From NCBI RefSeq assembly GCF_018406605.1, contig NZ_AP024545.1:310001-374000 (forward strand): a DNA stretch of 64,000 bases, given 5' to 3'. Each line of letters starts with the position of its first letter. The first letter of the stretch is position 1. Under the pieces are notes generated by a model. That model was given only the letters and a program-made list of their open reading frames with translations. It did no database searches and was not told where the DNA came from. This DNA is from Noviluteimonas caseinilytica (GTDB lineage Bacteria > Pseudomonadota > Gammaproteobacteria > Xanthomonadales > Xanthomonadaceae). This document shows, one piece after another, positions 55,418 to 64,000 of the stretch. A program made the position numbers and the translations under genes.

Positions 55418-57448
55418 TCAGTGCAACGACGGGTCGGCGGGCACGGCGGGATACGCCGTGAGCACCGGACCCAGGTGTTCCTCCAGCGGCCCGAGCCACG
55501 GCGCGTAGTTGCGCCACTGGTCCAGGCCGTCGCGGTAGATCGGTTGGCGCACCTGTTCGGAACTCGCGGTCCGCACGGGGCGCGTGTTCTCGAAGAAGCG
55601 CAGGCATTGCGGGTCGAAATCCAGGCCGCAGAACGCCAGCAGGCGGCGCGTTTCGGCTTCGGTGTCATCGACCATCGATTCGTAGACCACGCGATGCACG
55701 CGGCCGGGCTGCACGCGGTCGAAGTGCGCCATCAGCGCGACGTAATCGCGGTAGTAGCGGCCGATGTCCTCCAGCCGGTAGCTGAAGTTCTGCCCGCGCG
55801 CGAACTGCTGCTTGAACAGCGAGAAGCCGCACGCGAGCGGATGCCGGCGCGCGTCGATGATCTTCGCGTTGGGCAGCGCGAGCATGATCAGGCCGACGTG
55901 CAGCCAGTTGTTCGGCATCTTGTCGATGAACAGCGGCGCGTCGGACTTGCGGTGGATGCGCGTGTGTTCGAGGTATTGCGCGCCGAGGTCGGCGATGGCA
56001 CCGGCGTCGAGCGACGCGAGCACATCGTGGTAGTGCGTGCCGCCCTCGCCTTCCGCGCGGCGGCGCAGGTCGCGCGTGAGCGACAGCAGCTCCGGCAATT
56101 CCATCGTCCCTTCGACGGACGGATGGCTGGAGAGGATCTGCTCGATGAGCGTGGAGCCCGCGCGCGGCATGCCGACGATGAAGATCGGATCGCGCGCGTC
56201 GCAGCCCATGCCGGCGCGTTCGCGGAAGAAGTCCTGCGTGTACAGCGCCATCGCCTTGCGCACGCGCAGCGTGGTGTCGCGCGCTTCGTAGGGCACCAGC
56301 GCGACGCGCTGCGCGTTGCCGCGGCGGTAGTGTTCGAACGACGCGGCGAATTCCTCTGCGTCTTCCAGCGCCTTGCCCAGCGCGAAATCCAGGTGCAGGC
56401 GGTCTTCCGGCGAGAGGTTGGTGCGCGCGAACTGCGCGCGCAGCGTGGCGATGTCCTCGGCGGTGAAGCGGAACGTCTTGAGGTTAGCCAGGCTCCACCA
56501 CGCATCGCCGAACCAGGGCTCGAGCGCGGCGGCGCGCCGGTAGGCGTCGATGGCGTCGGTGGTACGGCCCGCGGTCTTCAGCGCATGGCCGTAGCTGAGC
56601 CACAGGCGCGCGTGGCGCGGATATTCCTTCGACAGGCCTTCGTACAGCGCGATCGCAGAGTCGTAGTCGCCCGTGCGGCACTGCACGACCGCTTTCAGCG
56701 TGCGATAGCCGGCGTTGCCCGGATCCTTCGCGAGCAGCGTTTCGATTTCGGCCAGCGCTTCGGCGGGCTTGTTGGCGCGATGCAGGACCATCGCGTAGTG
56801 GTGGCGCGCGGCTTCGAACTGCGGCGCCAGCTCCACGCAGCGCGCGAGCAGCGACTCGGCGTCTTCGATGCGGCCCATGCGCGCCTGCGTCTCGGCCAGC
56901 ATGCGCAGCGCGGCGGTGTCGGTGGGCGAGCGGCGCAGGTGGGTGCGCAGCGTGGCTTCGGCTTCCGGGATGCGGTTGGCCTGCAAGGCGCTGGCGGCCT
57001 GCAGCAGCGCCGGTTCGCGCACGGAGTGCACCAGGTGGGCGGCGTAGGCGGCGTCGGCGGCGGCCTGGTCGCCGACGGCGGAGAAGTGGTCGGCCAGCGC
57101 GAGCCAGGCGCGCGGGAGTTCGGGTTTCAGCGCGACGGCGCGCTGGAGCGCGGCCACTGCATCGTCGCCGCGGCCGCTGCGGCCCAGCGCGATGCCCAGT
57201 TCCAGCTGGACGGCCGGCGACCGGGGTTGCTCGAGCGCGAGGGGAACGAGGATGTCGGTGGCGCTGCGCGGATCGCCGCACGCGGTGTGCGAGGCGGCCA
57301 GCAGCAGGCGGGCGACGGGGTGGCCGTGGACGACGCGGAGGACTTCCTCGGCCTGGCGGCCGGCGAGCGCGGGGTCCGTGGACAGCAGCTGCGACGCGTG
57401 CGCCAGCGCGCTTTCGACGGAGGCCGTGGGCTCGGGTGCGTGGGTCAT
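55418..57448 (-). CDS. TPR-repeat sulfotransferase
   Basis: A 676-aa two-part protein. Residues ~10-330 are tandem TPR repeats (QLELGIALGRSGRGDDAVAA; AWLALADHFSAVGDQAAADA; LWLSYGHALKTAGRTTDAID). Residues ~420-660 form a PAPS-dependent sulfotransferase: the 5'-phosphosulfate loop is PIFIVGMPRAGSTLIEQILS at 421-440, and the 3'-phosphate region is in DARRHPLACGFSLFKQQFA. The acceptor is unknown; it could be a peptide, lipid or sugar. TAGTCT at 57487-57492 (minus) is a likely -10. It is the first gene of a two-gene transcript with the TonB receptor. Confidence 0.9.
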   Translation of the reverse strand: MTHAPEPTASVESALAHASQLLSTDPALAGRQAEEVLRVVHGHPVARLLLAASHTACGDPRSATDILVPLALEQPRSPAVQLELGIALGRSGRGDDAVAALQRAVALKPELPRAWLALADHFSAVGDQAAADAAYAAHLVHSVREPALLQAASALQANRIPEAEATLRTHLRRSPTDTAALRMLAETQARMGRIEDAESLLARCVELAPQFEAARHHYAMVLHRANKPAEALAEIETLLAKDPGNAGYRTLKAVVQCRTGDYDSAIALYEGLSKEYPRHARLWLSYGHALKTAGRTTDAIDAYRRAAALEPWFGDAWWSLANLKTFRFTAEDIATLRAQFARTNLSPEDRLHLDFALGKALEDAEEFAASFEHYRRGNAQRVALVPYEARDTTLRVRKAMALYTQDFFRERAGMGCDARDPIFIVGMPRAGSTLIEQILSSHPSVEGTMELPELLSLTRDLRRRAEGEGGTHYHDVLASLDAGAIADLGAQYLEHTRIHRKSDAPLFIDKMPNNWLHVGLIMLALPNAKIIDARRHPLACGFSLFKQQFARGQNFSYRLEDIGRYYRDYVALMAHFDRVQPGRVHRVVYESMVDDTEAETRRLLAFCGLDFDPQCLRFFENTRPVRTASSEQVRQPIYRDGLDQWRNYAPWLGPLEEHLGPVLTAYPAVPADPSLH

Positions 57449-57584
57449 TCGGCCACCAGGACTGCACCGGCTCGGGACGTGGGCCGAGACTAGGCTGCGC
57501 AAGGCGCGCGGTGCAAGGGTCGGAAGCGGTTACACGCGGCTTTTGCACGCATCGGATGCGCAAGTTGCCGGGCACGCCGGCAGG

Positions 57585-58484
57585 TCAGTCGTCGTCGGGC
57601 CAGCGGATCGCAGGGGCTGCGTCACGGGCGCGGGGCGCGGGCACCGCATCCACGGCGGCCCAGATCTTCAAGGCATCGACCGTGGCCGCGACGTCGTGGA
57701 CGCGCAGCAGCTTCGCCCCGCGCTGGGCCGCGATCAGGTGCGCGGCCACCGAGCCGTGCACGCGCGCGTGCGGATCGTCGCGCCCGGTGAGCTGGCCGAT
57801 CGTGCGCTTGCGCGACAGGCCGGCGAGCACGGGCACGCCGAGGTCGGCGATCGTGTCCAGGCGCGCGAGCAGCGCGATGTTGTGCGCGGTGGTCTTGCCG
57901 AAGCCGAAGCCGGGATCGACCACGATGCGCGCCTTCGGGATGCCCGCCATCTCCGCGGCGAAGATGCGTTCGGCGAGGAAGCGGTGCACGTCGCCGACCA
58001 CATCGTCGTACTGCGGCGCGTCCTGCATCGACCGCGGCTCGCCGAGCATGTGCATCAGGATCACGGGGACGTTGAGCGAAGCGGCCGCATCGAGCGCGCC
58101 TTCGCGACGGAGTGCGTAGACATCGTTGATCATGCCGGCACCGGCGGCGATGGCGGCGCGCATGACCTCGGGTTTCGACGTGTCGATGGAGATCGGCAGC
58201 GTGGTGGCGCGCGCGAGGGCTTCGATCACCGGGATGACTCGGCGGAGTTCTTCTTCCAGCGGCACGTCGTCGGCACCGGGCCGCGTGCTTTCGCCGCCGA
58301 TGTCCAGCGCGTCGGCGCCCTCCCCTGCCAGGCGCAGGCCGTGGGCGATGGCCGCGTCGGTGGTCGCGTGTTCACCGCCGTCGGAAAACGAATCCGGCGT
58401 GACGTTGACGATGCCGATGACGCGCGGCCGGTCGAGCTTCAGCGCGCGGCCGGCGCAATCCAGGGTGGGGGTGGTGTCGAACAT
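57585..58484 (-). CDS. folP: Dihydropteroate synthase
   Basis: FolP (299 aa) condenses DHPPP with p-aminobenzoate to dihydropteroate, the step blocked by sulfonamides. Motifs: GIVNVTPDSFSDGG, DIGGESTRPGAD, the DPGFGFGKTTAHN loop that binds the pterin phosphate, and RVHDVAATVDALKIW. Length matches the family. AGGAG stands eight bases before the ATG. It is usually next to ftsH; here two further genes lie between. Confidence 0.96.
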   Translation of the reverse strand: MFDTTPTLDCAGRALKLDRPRVIGIVNVTPDSFSDGGEHATTDAAIAHGLRLAGEGADALDIGGESTRPGADDVPLEEELRRVIPVIEALARATTLPISIDTSKPEVMRAAIAAGAGMINDVYALRREGALDAAASLNVPVILMHMLGEPRSMQDAPQYDDVVGDVHRFLAERIFAAEMAGIPKARIVVDPGFGFGKTTAHNIALLARLDTIADLGVPVLAGLSRKRTIGQLTGRDDPHARVHGSVAAHLIAAQRGAKLLRVHDVAATVDALKIWAAVDAVPAPRARDAAPAIRWPDDD

Positions 58485-58511
58485 GCGGGGGCTCCTGTCG
58501 CAGGCCGCAGA

Positions 58512-59165
58512 TTATCCCGGTCGGGATGCGGCCTGCTTCGCGGCCAGCTTCTCGATGGCCTGGATCGCACCCTCGGCGTGCTTCCGCATCCACTTGTGCG
58601 GCGCATTGCGCGCCAGCGCCGTGAGCGCGGGCAAGGCGCGCGGCGACGGTGCGCGACGCAGGGCCAGGGCGGCGTGGCCCTGCACGTCCTGGTCCTCCAG
58701 CAACGGAACGAGCGTGTCTTCCACGGCCGCGGCGTCGAATCGGCCCAGCAGCACCACGAACATCTGGCGCGCGGCGCCGTAGCGCGGATTCGATGCGATG
58801 GCGAGGTAGGTCGACAGGAATGGCGACTTGCGGCGCACGAAGCGCTGCAGGTCGCTGCCGAAGCCCCACAGCATCGAATCGTGCCCGGTCAACGGGTCCG
58901 GGTTTTCCGCCTCGCGCAGGAAGGCGTGCACGAGCGCCGCTTCGATTTCCGGATGGCGCCGCGTCCAGGGGCCCACCAGCTTCCCGCCGACGTGCAATTT
59001 CACGATCGGGTCGCGCACGGTTTCGAACAGCTGCAGCATCCAGGCGATGAAGTCCGGCGTCATGTCGGCTTCGCACAGCGCGTACAGGTTGGGCTTGTCG
59101 AAGGCCGCGAGCGCGGCGTCGACGACACGACCGTCGTGCTCGCGTTGCTTGAGGTCGGGTGGCAT
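58512..59165 (-). CDS. HEAT-like repeat protein of unknown function
   Basis: A 217-aa all-helical cytosolic protein. The helices resemble HEAT/armadillo repeats (AWMLQLFETVRDPIVKLHVG; LVPLLEDQDVQGHAALALRR; ALPALTALARNAPHKWMRKH), probably a protein-interaction scaffold. There is no catalytic motif. It sits between folP and a TPR protein. TAGCAT ends six bases before the ATG, predicting a leaderless transcript, although the 17-base gap to the TPR gene also allows cotranscription. Confidence 0.7.
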   Translation of the reverse strand: MPPDLKQREHDGRVVDAALAAFDKPNLYALCEADMTPDFIAWMLQLFETVRDPIVKLHVGGKLVGPWTRRHPEIEAALVHAFLREAENPDPLTGHDSMLWGFGSDLQRFVRRKSPFLSTYLAIASNPRYGAARQMFVVLLGRFDAAAVEDTLVPLLEDQDVQGHAALALRRAPSPRALPALTALARNAPHKWMRKHAEGAIQAIEKLAAKQAASRPG

Positions 59166-59171
59166 GGGCCG

Positions 59172-59177
59172 ATGCTA
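59172..59177 (-). promoter_or_regulatory. -10 box TAGCAT of the HEAT-like gene, predicted leaderless start
   Basis: TAGCAT, then CGGCCC, then the ATG at 59165 on the minus strand. No ribosome-binding site intervenes. Confidence 0.4.
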
Positions 59178-59182
59178 AAGGA

Positions 59183-60826
59183 TCACCCCTTCGCCCGCAG
59201 CGTCGCCTTGATCCGCTCGAACCGCGGGTCGTCGTGCAACGAGCGGAAGTCCGAATCGTGCTCGATCCATTCCAGCGAGCCTTCGCCGCGCATGATCGCG
59301 CGCTCCAGCACGTCGAGCGCGCGGTCCGCGTCGCCGCCGAGCGCGTAGAAGCAGGCGGCGTTGTAGAGCACGTCGAAGTCGTCGGGGCGGATGCGCAGCG
59401 CGTAATCCATTTCTTCCTGGCCGCGATCGCCGACGCCGAGGTGCTGCATCAATCCCGCGGTCATGTAGTGCGCGCGGGCGTTCTCGGGATCGATGCGCGC
59501 CTGGTGGCTGGCGCACGCGAGACCTTCGATCGCGAGCTTCACCTTGCGCGTCTCGTCGCCCGCGGCATCGGCGGCGTTGACGGCCAGCGCGAGCGCCTGG
59601 AATTCGTCGGGCTGCACGCGGTGCGCGGCGACGAACAGGTCCACCGCGCGCGCGTAGTGGCCCTGCGTGTAGCAGTGGCGCGCGTAGTAGTAGTGCGCGA
59701 CGTAGAGTTCGGGGTCGAGCTTGAGTGCGTGTTCGAACGCTTCGGTGGCGCCGTCGCGGTCGCCGGCGATCATCAGCGCGTGGCCGCGCGCGACGTGCGC
59801 TTCGGCGAGGTCGGGATCCAGTTCCAGCGCGCGGTGCGCGGCCGCCTGGGCTTCATCGAGCGCGCCGCCGTCGCGGTTCACCATGCGCCACAGCATCAGT
59901 TCGCACAACGAATCGGCCAGGCCCGCGTGCGCCTGCGCGTAGTCGGGATCGATGACGATCGCGCGACGGAACATCTCCGGCGCCTGCTTCATCCAGATCT
60001 CGGTCATGCGCGCGCCCTGCTGGCGGCCGCGCAGGTAGAACTCGTACGCGCGCATGTCGTGGGGTGCGTGCTTCTGCAGGTCGAATGCGAGTGGCGTCTT
60101 CAGCGCAGGCCGCACGGCAGCGACCACGTTGCGCGCGATTTCCTCCTGGATGGCGAAGATGTCGGCGATGTTGCGGTCGAAGTTCTCCGACCACAGGTGG
60201 TAGCCGTTGGACGCGTCGACCAATTGCGCCGTCACGCGCACGCGATCGCCGGCCTTGCGCACGCTGCCTTCCATGATCGCGGCCACCTGCAACTGGCGGC
60301 CGATGTCGGACGGCGAGACGGTGCCGTCGCGGAATCGGAACGACGCGGTGCGCGAGGCGACATGCAGGCCGCGCACTTTCGCAAGCGCGTTGAGGATTTC
60401 CTCGGCCAGGCCATCGCAGAAGTAATCCTGGTCGCGCGCTTCGCTGAGGTCGCTGAAAGGCAGGATGGCGACGGAGGCATCGGGCGGCGGCGCAACGATG
60501 GGGTCGGCGTCGGAGGCGCGGCGCGCGGGGGCGGCGTCCGGCAAGGCCGTGACCGGCGACGCCGCATCGCGCGGCGGCGTGCGTTCGATCCCGCCGGGCT
60601 GCACGTCGTAGATCCACGCCAGCGCGCACGCCAGCACGAAGCCCAGCGCCAGCAGCACGATCAGCAGGCGCGGCGCCCAGCCAGGGAAGCCCAGCGGCTG
60701 GAACGTCGCATCGGCGACCTGCACGAGGATCCAGCCCACCACCAGGTACACGGCGGCCACGCGGAACACGCGGCGCCGGCGGAGCTCGGCGATCGAGTTG
60801 CGGATGCTGGCGGCGAGGTCGCGCAT
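59183..60826 (-). CDS. Membrane-anchored TPR protein with FlgO/TolB-N-like domain
   Basis: A 547-aa protein. Two N-terminal spans (VFRVAAVYLVVGWILVQVAD; RLLIVLLALGFVLACALAWI) precede a domain common in TPR proteins with the motif SVAILPFSDLSEARDQDYFC and GLAEEILNALAKVRGLHVAS. The rest (~250-547) is TPR repeats (AYEFYLRGRQQGARMTEIWM; AEAHVARGHALMIAGDRDGA; DFDVLYNAACFYALGGDADR). No cyclase domain is present, though this arrangement often follows one. The role is unknown. A GGAGG site precedes the ATG. It is inserted between ftsH and folP. Confidence 0.82.
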   Translation of the reverse strand: MRDLAASIRNSIAELRRRRVFRVAAVYLVVGWILVQVADATFQPLGFPGWAPRLLIVLLALGFVLACALAWIYDVQPGGIERTPPRDAASPVTALPDAAPARRASDADPIVAPPPDASVAILPFSDLSEARDQDYFCDGLAEEILNALAKVRGLHVASRTASFRFRDGTVSPSDIGRQLQVAAIMEGSVRKAGDRVRVTAQLVDASNGYHLWSENFDRNIADIFAIQEEIARNVVAAVRPALKTPLAFDLQKHAPHDMRAYEFYLRGRQQGARMTEIWMKQAPEMFRRAIVIDPDYAQAHAGLADSLCELMLWRMVNRDGGALDEAQAAAHRALELDPDLAEAHVARGHALMIAGDRDGATEAFEHALKLDPELYVAHYYYARHCYTQGHYARAVDLFVAAHRVQPDEFQALALAVNAADAAGDETRKVKLAIEGLACASHQARIDPENARAHYMTAGLMQHLGVGDRGQEEMDYALRIRPDDFDVLYNAACFYALGGDADRALDVLERAIMRGEGSLEWIEHDSDFRSLHDDPRFERIKATLRAKG

Positions 60827-60836
60827 GGGCCTCCGG

Positions 60837-60865
60837 AAAACGACGAGGCCTCCACGCGGGAGGCC
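60837..60865 (-). terminator. Probable terminator of ftsH
   Basis: ggcctcc/ggaggcc stem with a 5-base loop, followed on the minus strand by a stretch ending in four T. It lies ~55 bases after the ftsH stop at 60921. A 9-bp hairpin at 60885-60909 lies between. Confidence 0.5.
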
Positions 60866-60920
60866 CAGTCGATCCAACGGGGTGGCCGGCACGCAACGGC
60901 CGTGCCGGCGTGCCGCGCGG

Positions 60921-62816
<1,896 letters not shown>

Positions 62817-62838
62817 CCTGTTGTACTCCACCCGGGAG

Positions 62839-63483
62839 TCACGAAAGTCTGCCCTGCGCGAGGGCGTAAACCTCGGGCGAACGCTTGCGCGACGCCGCGG
62901 GCTTGCGGATGGCCACCCTGGCATACCGCTGCCGGAGCGACCGCACGTAATCGTCGAAACCCACGCCCTGGAACAGCTTGATCAGGAACGTACCGCCGGG
63001 CTTCAGATGGCGGTCGGCGAACTCCATCGCCAGTTCTGCAAGGTGCATCGCACGCGGCTGGTCCACCGCGTCCACACCACTCTTGTTGGGGGCCATGTCG
63101 GACAGAACAAGGTCCACGGGCTTCCCGCCCAGCGCGAATTCCAGCGCCGATAACACGTCATCGTCCCTGAAATCGCCATGAAGGAACTCCACCCCGGCCA
63201 GGGTGGGCATCTCCAGGATGTCGAGCGCGATCACGCGGCCCGCCGCATCCTGGCCCTTCGCCATGCGGTCCAGCTCGGCCCGGACCCACTGGGACCAGCC
63301 GCCCGGGGCGGCGCCCAGGTCCACCACCACCATGCCCGGCTTGAGCAGCTTGTCGCGGTCGACCAGCTCCTCCAGCTTGTACGCGGCGCGCGAGCGCAGG
63401 CCCTCGGCCTGTGCCTTCTTCACGAAGGGATCGGAGAAGTGTTCCTTCAACCAACGCTGGCTGGACTTGCTGCGGGTGGCCAT
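62839..63483 (-). CDS. rlmE: 23S rRNA 2'-O-ribose U2552 methyltransferase RlmE
   Basis: RlmE/FtsJ (214 aa) methylates U2552 in the ribosomal A-loop using SAM. The N-terminus is [20 protein letters not shown]; catalytic Lys is in [12 protein letters not shown]; the SAM loop is [23 protein letters not shown] and the late [10 protein letters not shown] complete the K-D-K-E tetrad. A TATCAT -10 box at 63507-63512 on the minus strand gives a short leader. It is divergent from yhbY and precedes ftsH, as usual. Confidence 0.97.
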   Translation of the reverse strand: MATRSKSSQRWLKEHFSDPFVKKAQAEGLRSRAAYKLEELVDRDKLLKPGMVVVDLGAAPGGWSQWVRAELDRMAKGQDAAGRVIALDILEMPTLAGVEFLHGDFRDDDVLSALEFALGGKPVDLVLSDMAPNKSGVDAVDQPRAMHLAELAMEFADRHLKPGGTFLIKLFQGVGFDDYVRSLRQRYARVAIRKPAASRKRSPEVYALAQGRLS

Positions 63484-63506
63484 GGTGGGGGTCCAGCGGG
63501 GTCGCC

Positions 63507-63516
63507 ATGATACCCT
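63507..63516. promoter_or_regulatory. Overlapping divergent -10 boxes for rlmE and yhbY
   Basis: TATCAT on the minus strand (63507-63512) and TACCCT on the plus strand (63511-63516) share two bases. Both fit TAnnnT. Polymerase could occupy only one direction at a time. Confidence 0.4.
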
Positions 63517-63560
63517 GCGCCTCCCCCGTTCAGGCCGCGCGCGACCCGCGCCGATATCCG

Positions 63561-63872
63561 ATGTCGCCCGCAGTTTCATTGACCAGTGCGCAGACGCGCT
63601 TCCTCCGGGGCCAGGCCCACGACCTGAGCGCCATCCTCCAGGTGGGGGGCAAGGGGATCACCGATTCCCTCATCTCCGAGGTCGACAACGCCCTGGAGCA
63701 CCACGAACTCATCAAGATCAAGATCGCCGCCGAGGACCGCGAGGCCCGCGACGCGATGATCGCCACGCTCGCCGAGCGCTCCGGCGCGGCGCTGGTGCAG
63801 CGGATCGGCCACACCGCCGTGCTGTACCGCCCCAGCAAGGACCACCGGCACATCGTGCTGCCGCGCGGCTGA
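63561..63872 (+). CDS. yhbY: Ribosome assembly RNA-binding protein YhbY (CRM domain)
   Basis: A 103-aa protein made of one CRM domain, which binds rRNA during 50S assembly. The GxxG-containing loop is [20 protein letters not shown], followed by [20 protein letters not shown] and a final [16 protein letters not shown]. The ATG at 63561 fits the family N-terminus. It is divergent from rlmE, sharing overlapping -10 elements. An Mth938-like gene starts 18 bases downstream. Confidence 0.93.
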   Translation: MSPAVSLTSAQTRFLRGQAHDLSAILQVGGKGITDSLISEVDNALEHHELIKIKIAAEDREARDAMIATLAERSGAALVQRIGHTAVLYRPSKDHRHIVLPRG

Positions 63873-63890
63873 TCCCGGGCCGCCATCGCC

Positions 63891-64000
63891 ATGCAGCTGA
63901 ACCTCGAACGCCCCGACTACACCTGGTTCCTGCGCGGCGCCGACGGGGCGCACGCCCTCGTCAACGACCGAACCTTCGACCGCGGCTTCGCGATGTCGCC
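63891..64000 (+). CDS. Mth938-like (DUF498) protein, 3' end outside window
   Basis: The visible 36 residues begin MQLNLERPDYTWFLRGADGA and continue HALVNDRTFDRGFAMS. This matches the N-terminus of Mth938/NDUFAF3-like small proteins of related bacteria. Function is unknown in bacteria. It starts 18 bases after yhbY with a CGCCATCGCC spacer. Only the N-terminus can be judged, so the call is provisional. Confidence 0.55.
   Translation, partial: MQLNLERPDYTWFLRGADGAHALVNDRTFDRGFAMS

Noticed and set aside
51056..57493. A 2145-codon open frame on the plus strand opposite miaA, putP, the TonB receptor and the sulfotransferase
   Set aside because: It is antisense to four well-recognised genes. Its translation is rich in Arg, His, Val and Gly, as expected for the reverse frame of GC-rich coding DNA.

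Overview
The window looks like chromosomal DNA from a high-GC gammaproteobacterium of the Xanthomonadaceae/Lysobacteraceae, most like Lysobacter or a close relative. The evidence is the very GC-rich coding style, the conserved blocks minCDE, miaA-hfq-hflX-hflKC-purA and yhbY/rlmE-ftsH-folP, and many lineage-typical genes: a bacterial M2 (ACE-like) dipeptidase, a TonB receptor paired with a TPR-sulfotransferase, a BTAD regulator, and frequent GTGA/ATGA gene overlaps. There is no transposase, integrase, phage gene, CRISPR array, rRNA or recognisable tRNA. The genus is an inference, because no 16S gene is present.

Layout. 0-10.7 kb: the end of an ECF sigma factor with a membrane tail, the N-degron leucyltransferase bpt, purT, a lipoprotein, and a compact operon (SPFH protein, 24-aa membrane peptide, ribbon-helix-helix protein, DUF4177) preceded by a perfectly symmetric double TGATATCA operator. 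Then come a VanY-like carboxypeptidase coupled to an acyltransferase, and a leftward run SRPBCC - DUF423 - AlkA-type glycosylase - secreted protein. 10.8-15.8 kb: a NarL-type two-component pair, a GNAT enzyme, minCDE and a small HEAAH protein. 15.8-16.7 kb: an 843-bp gene-free island packed with inverted repeats. 16.7-28.1 kb: M2 dipeptidase, pcm, a Rieske oxygenase coupled to an APC permease, a small secreted protein, a Bcr/CflA-type MFS pump and an RND pump with its adaptor. 28.3-37.8 kb: a secreted beta-helix protein, a BTAD/AAA regulator, an MscK-like channel and an M1 aminopeptidase. 38-44.9 kb: a double-domain KaiC-like ATPase coupled to a hybrid histidine kinase, a UvrA-like ATPase without the UvrB-binding region, and an FAD oxidoreductase. 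44.9-52.7 kb: purA-hflC-hflK-hflX-hfq-miaA-putP, all leftward. 52.8-57.5 kb: TonB receptor and TPR-sulfotransferase. 57.6-64 kb: folP, two extra genes, ftsH, rlmE, and divergently yhbY and the start of an Mth938-like gene.

The genes are mostly housekeeping: division-site placement, membrane proteolysis (FtsH with its HflKC regulators), RNA maturation and chaperoning (Hfq, MiaA, RlmE, YhbY), purine and folate synthesis, and protein repair and turnover. Among these sit accessory modules whose partners are inferred from overlap or spacing. The most promising for new biology are the SPFH/RHH operon with its operator, the KaiC-kinase pair, the TonB/sulfotransferase pair and the inverted-repeat island.

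A recurring regulatory feature is a TAnnnT-type -10 box that ends 6-7 bases before the ATG with no Shine-Dalgarno sequence. It occurs at 791, 5786, 12704, 23515 and 59165, with a weaker variant at 19505, and predicts leaderless transcripts.
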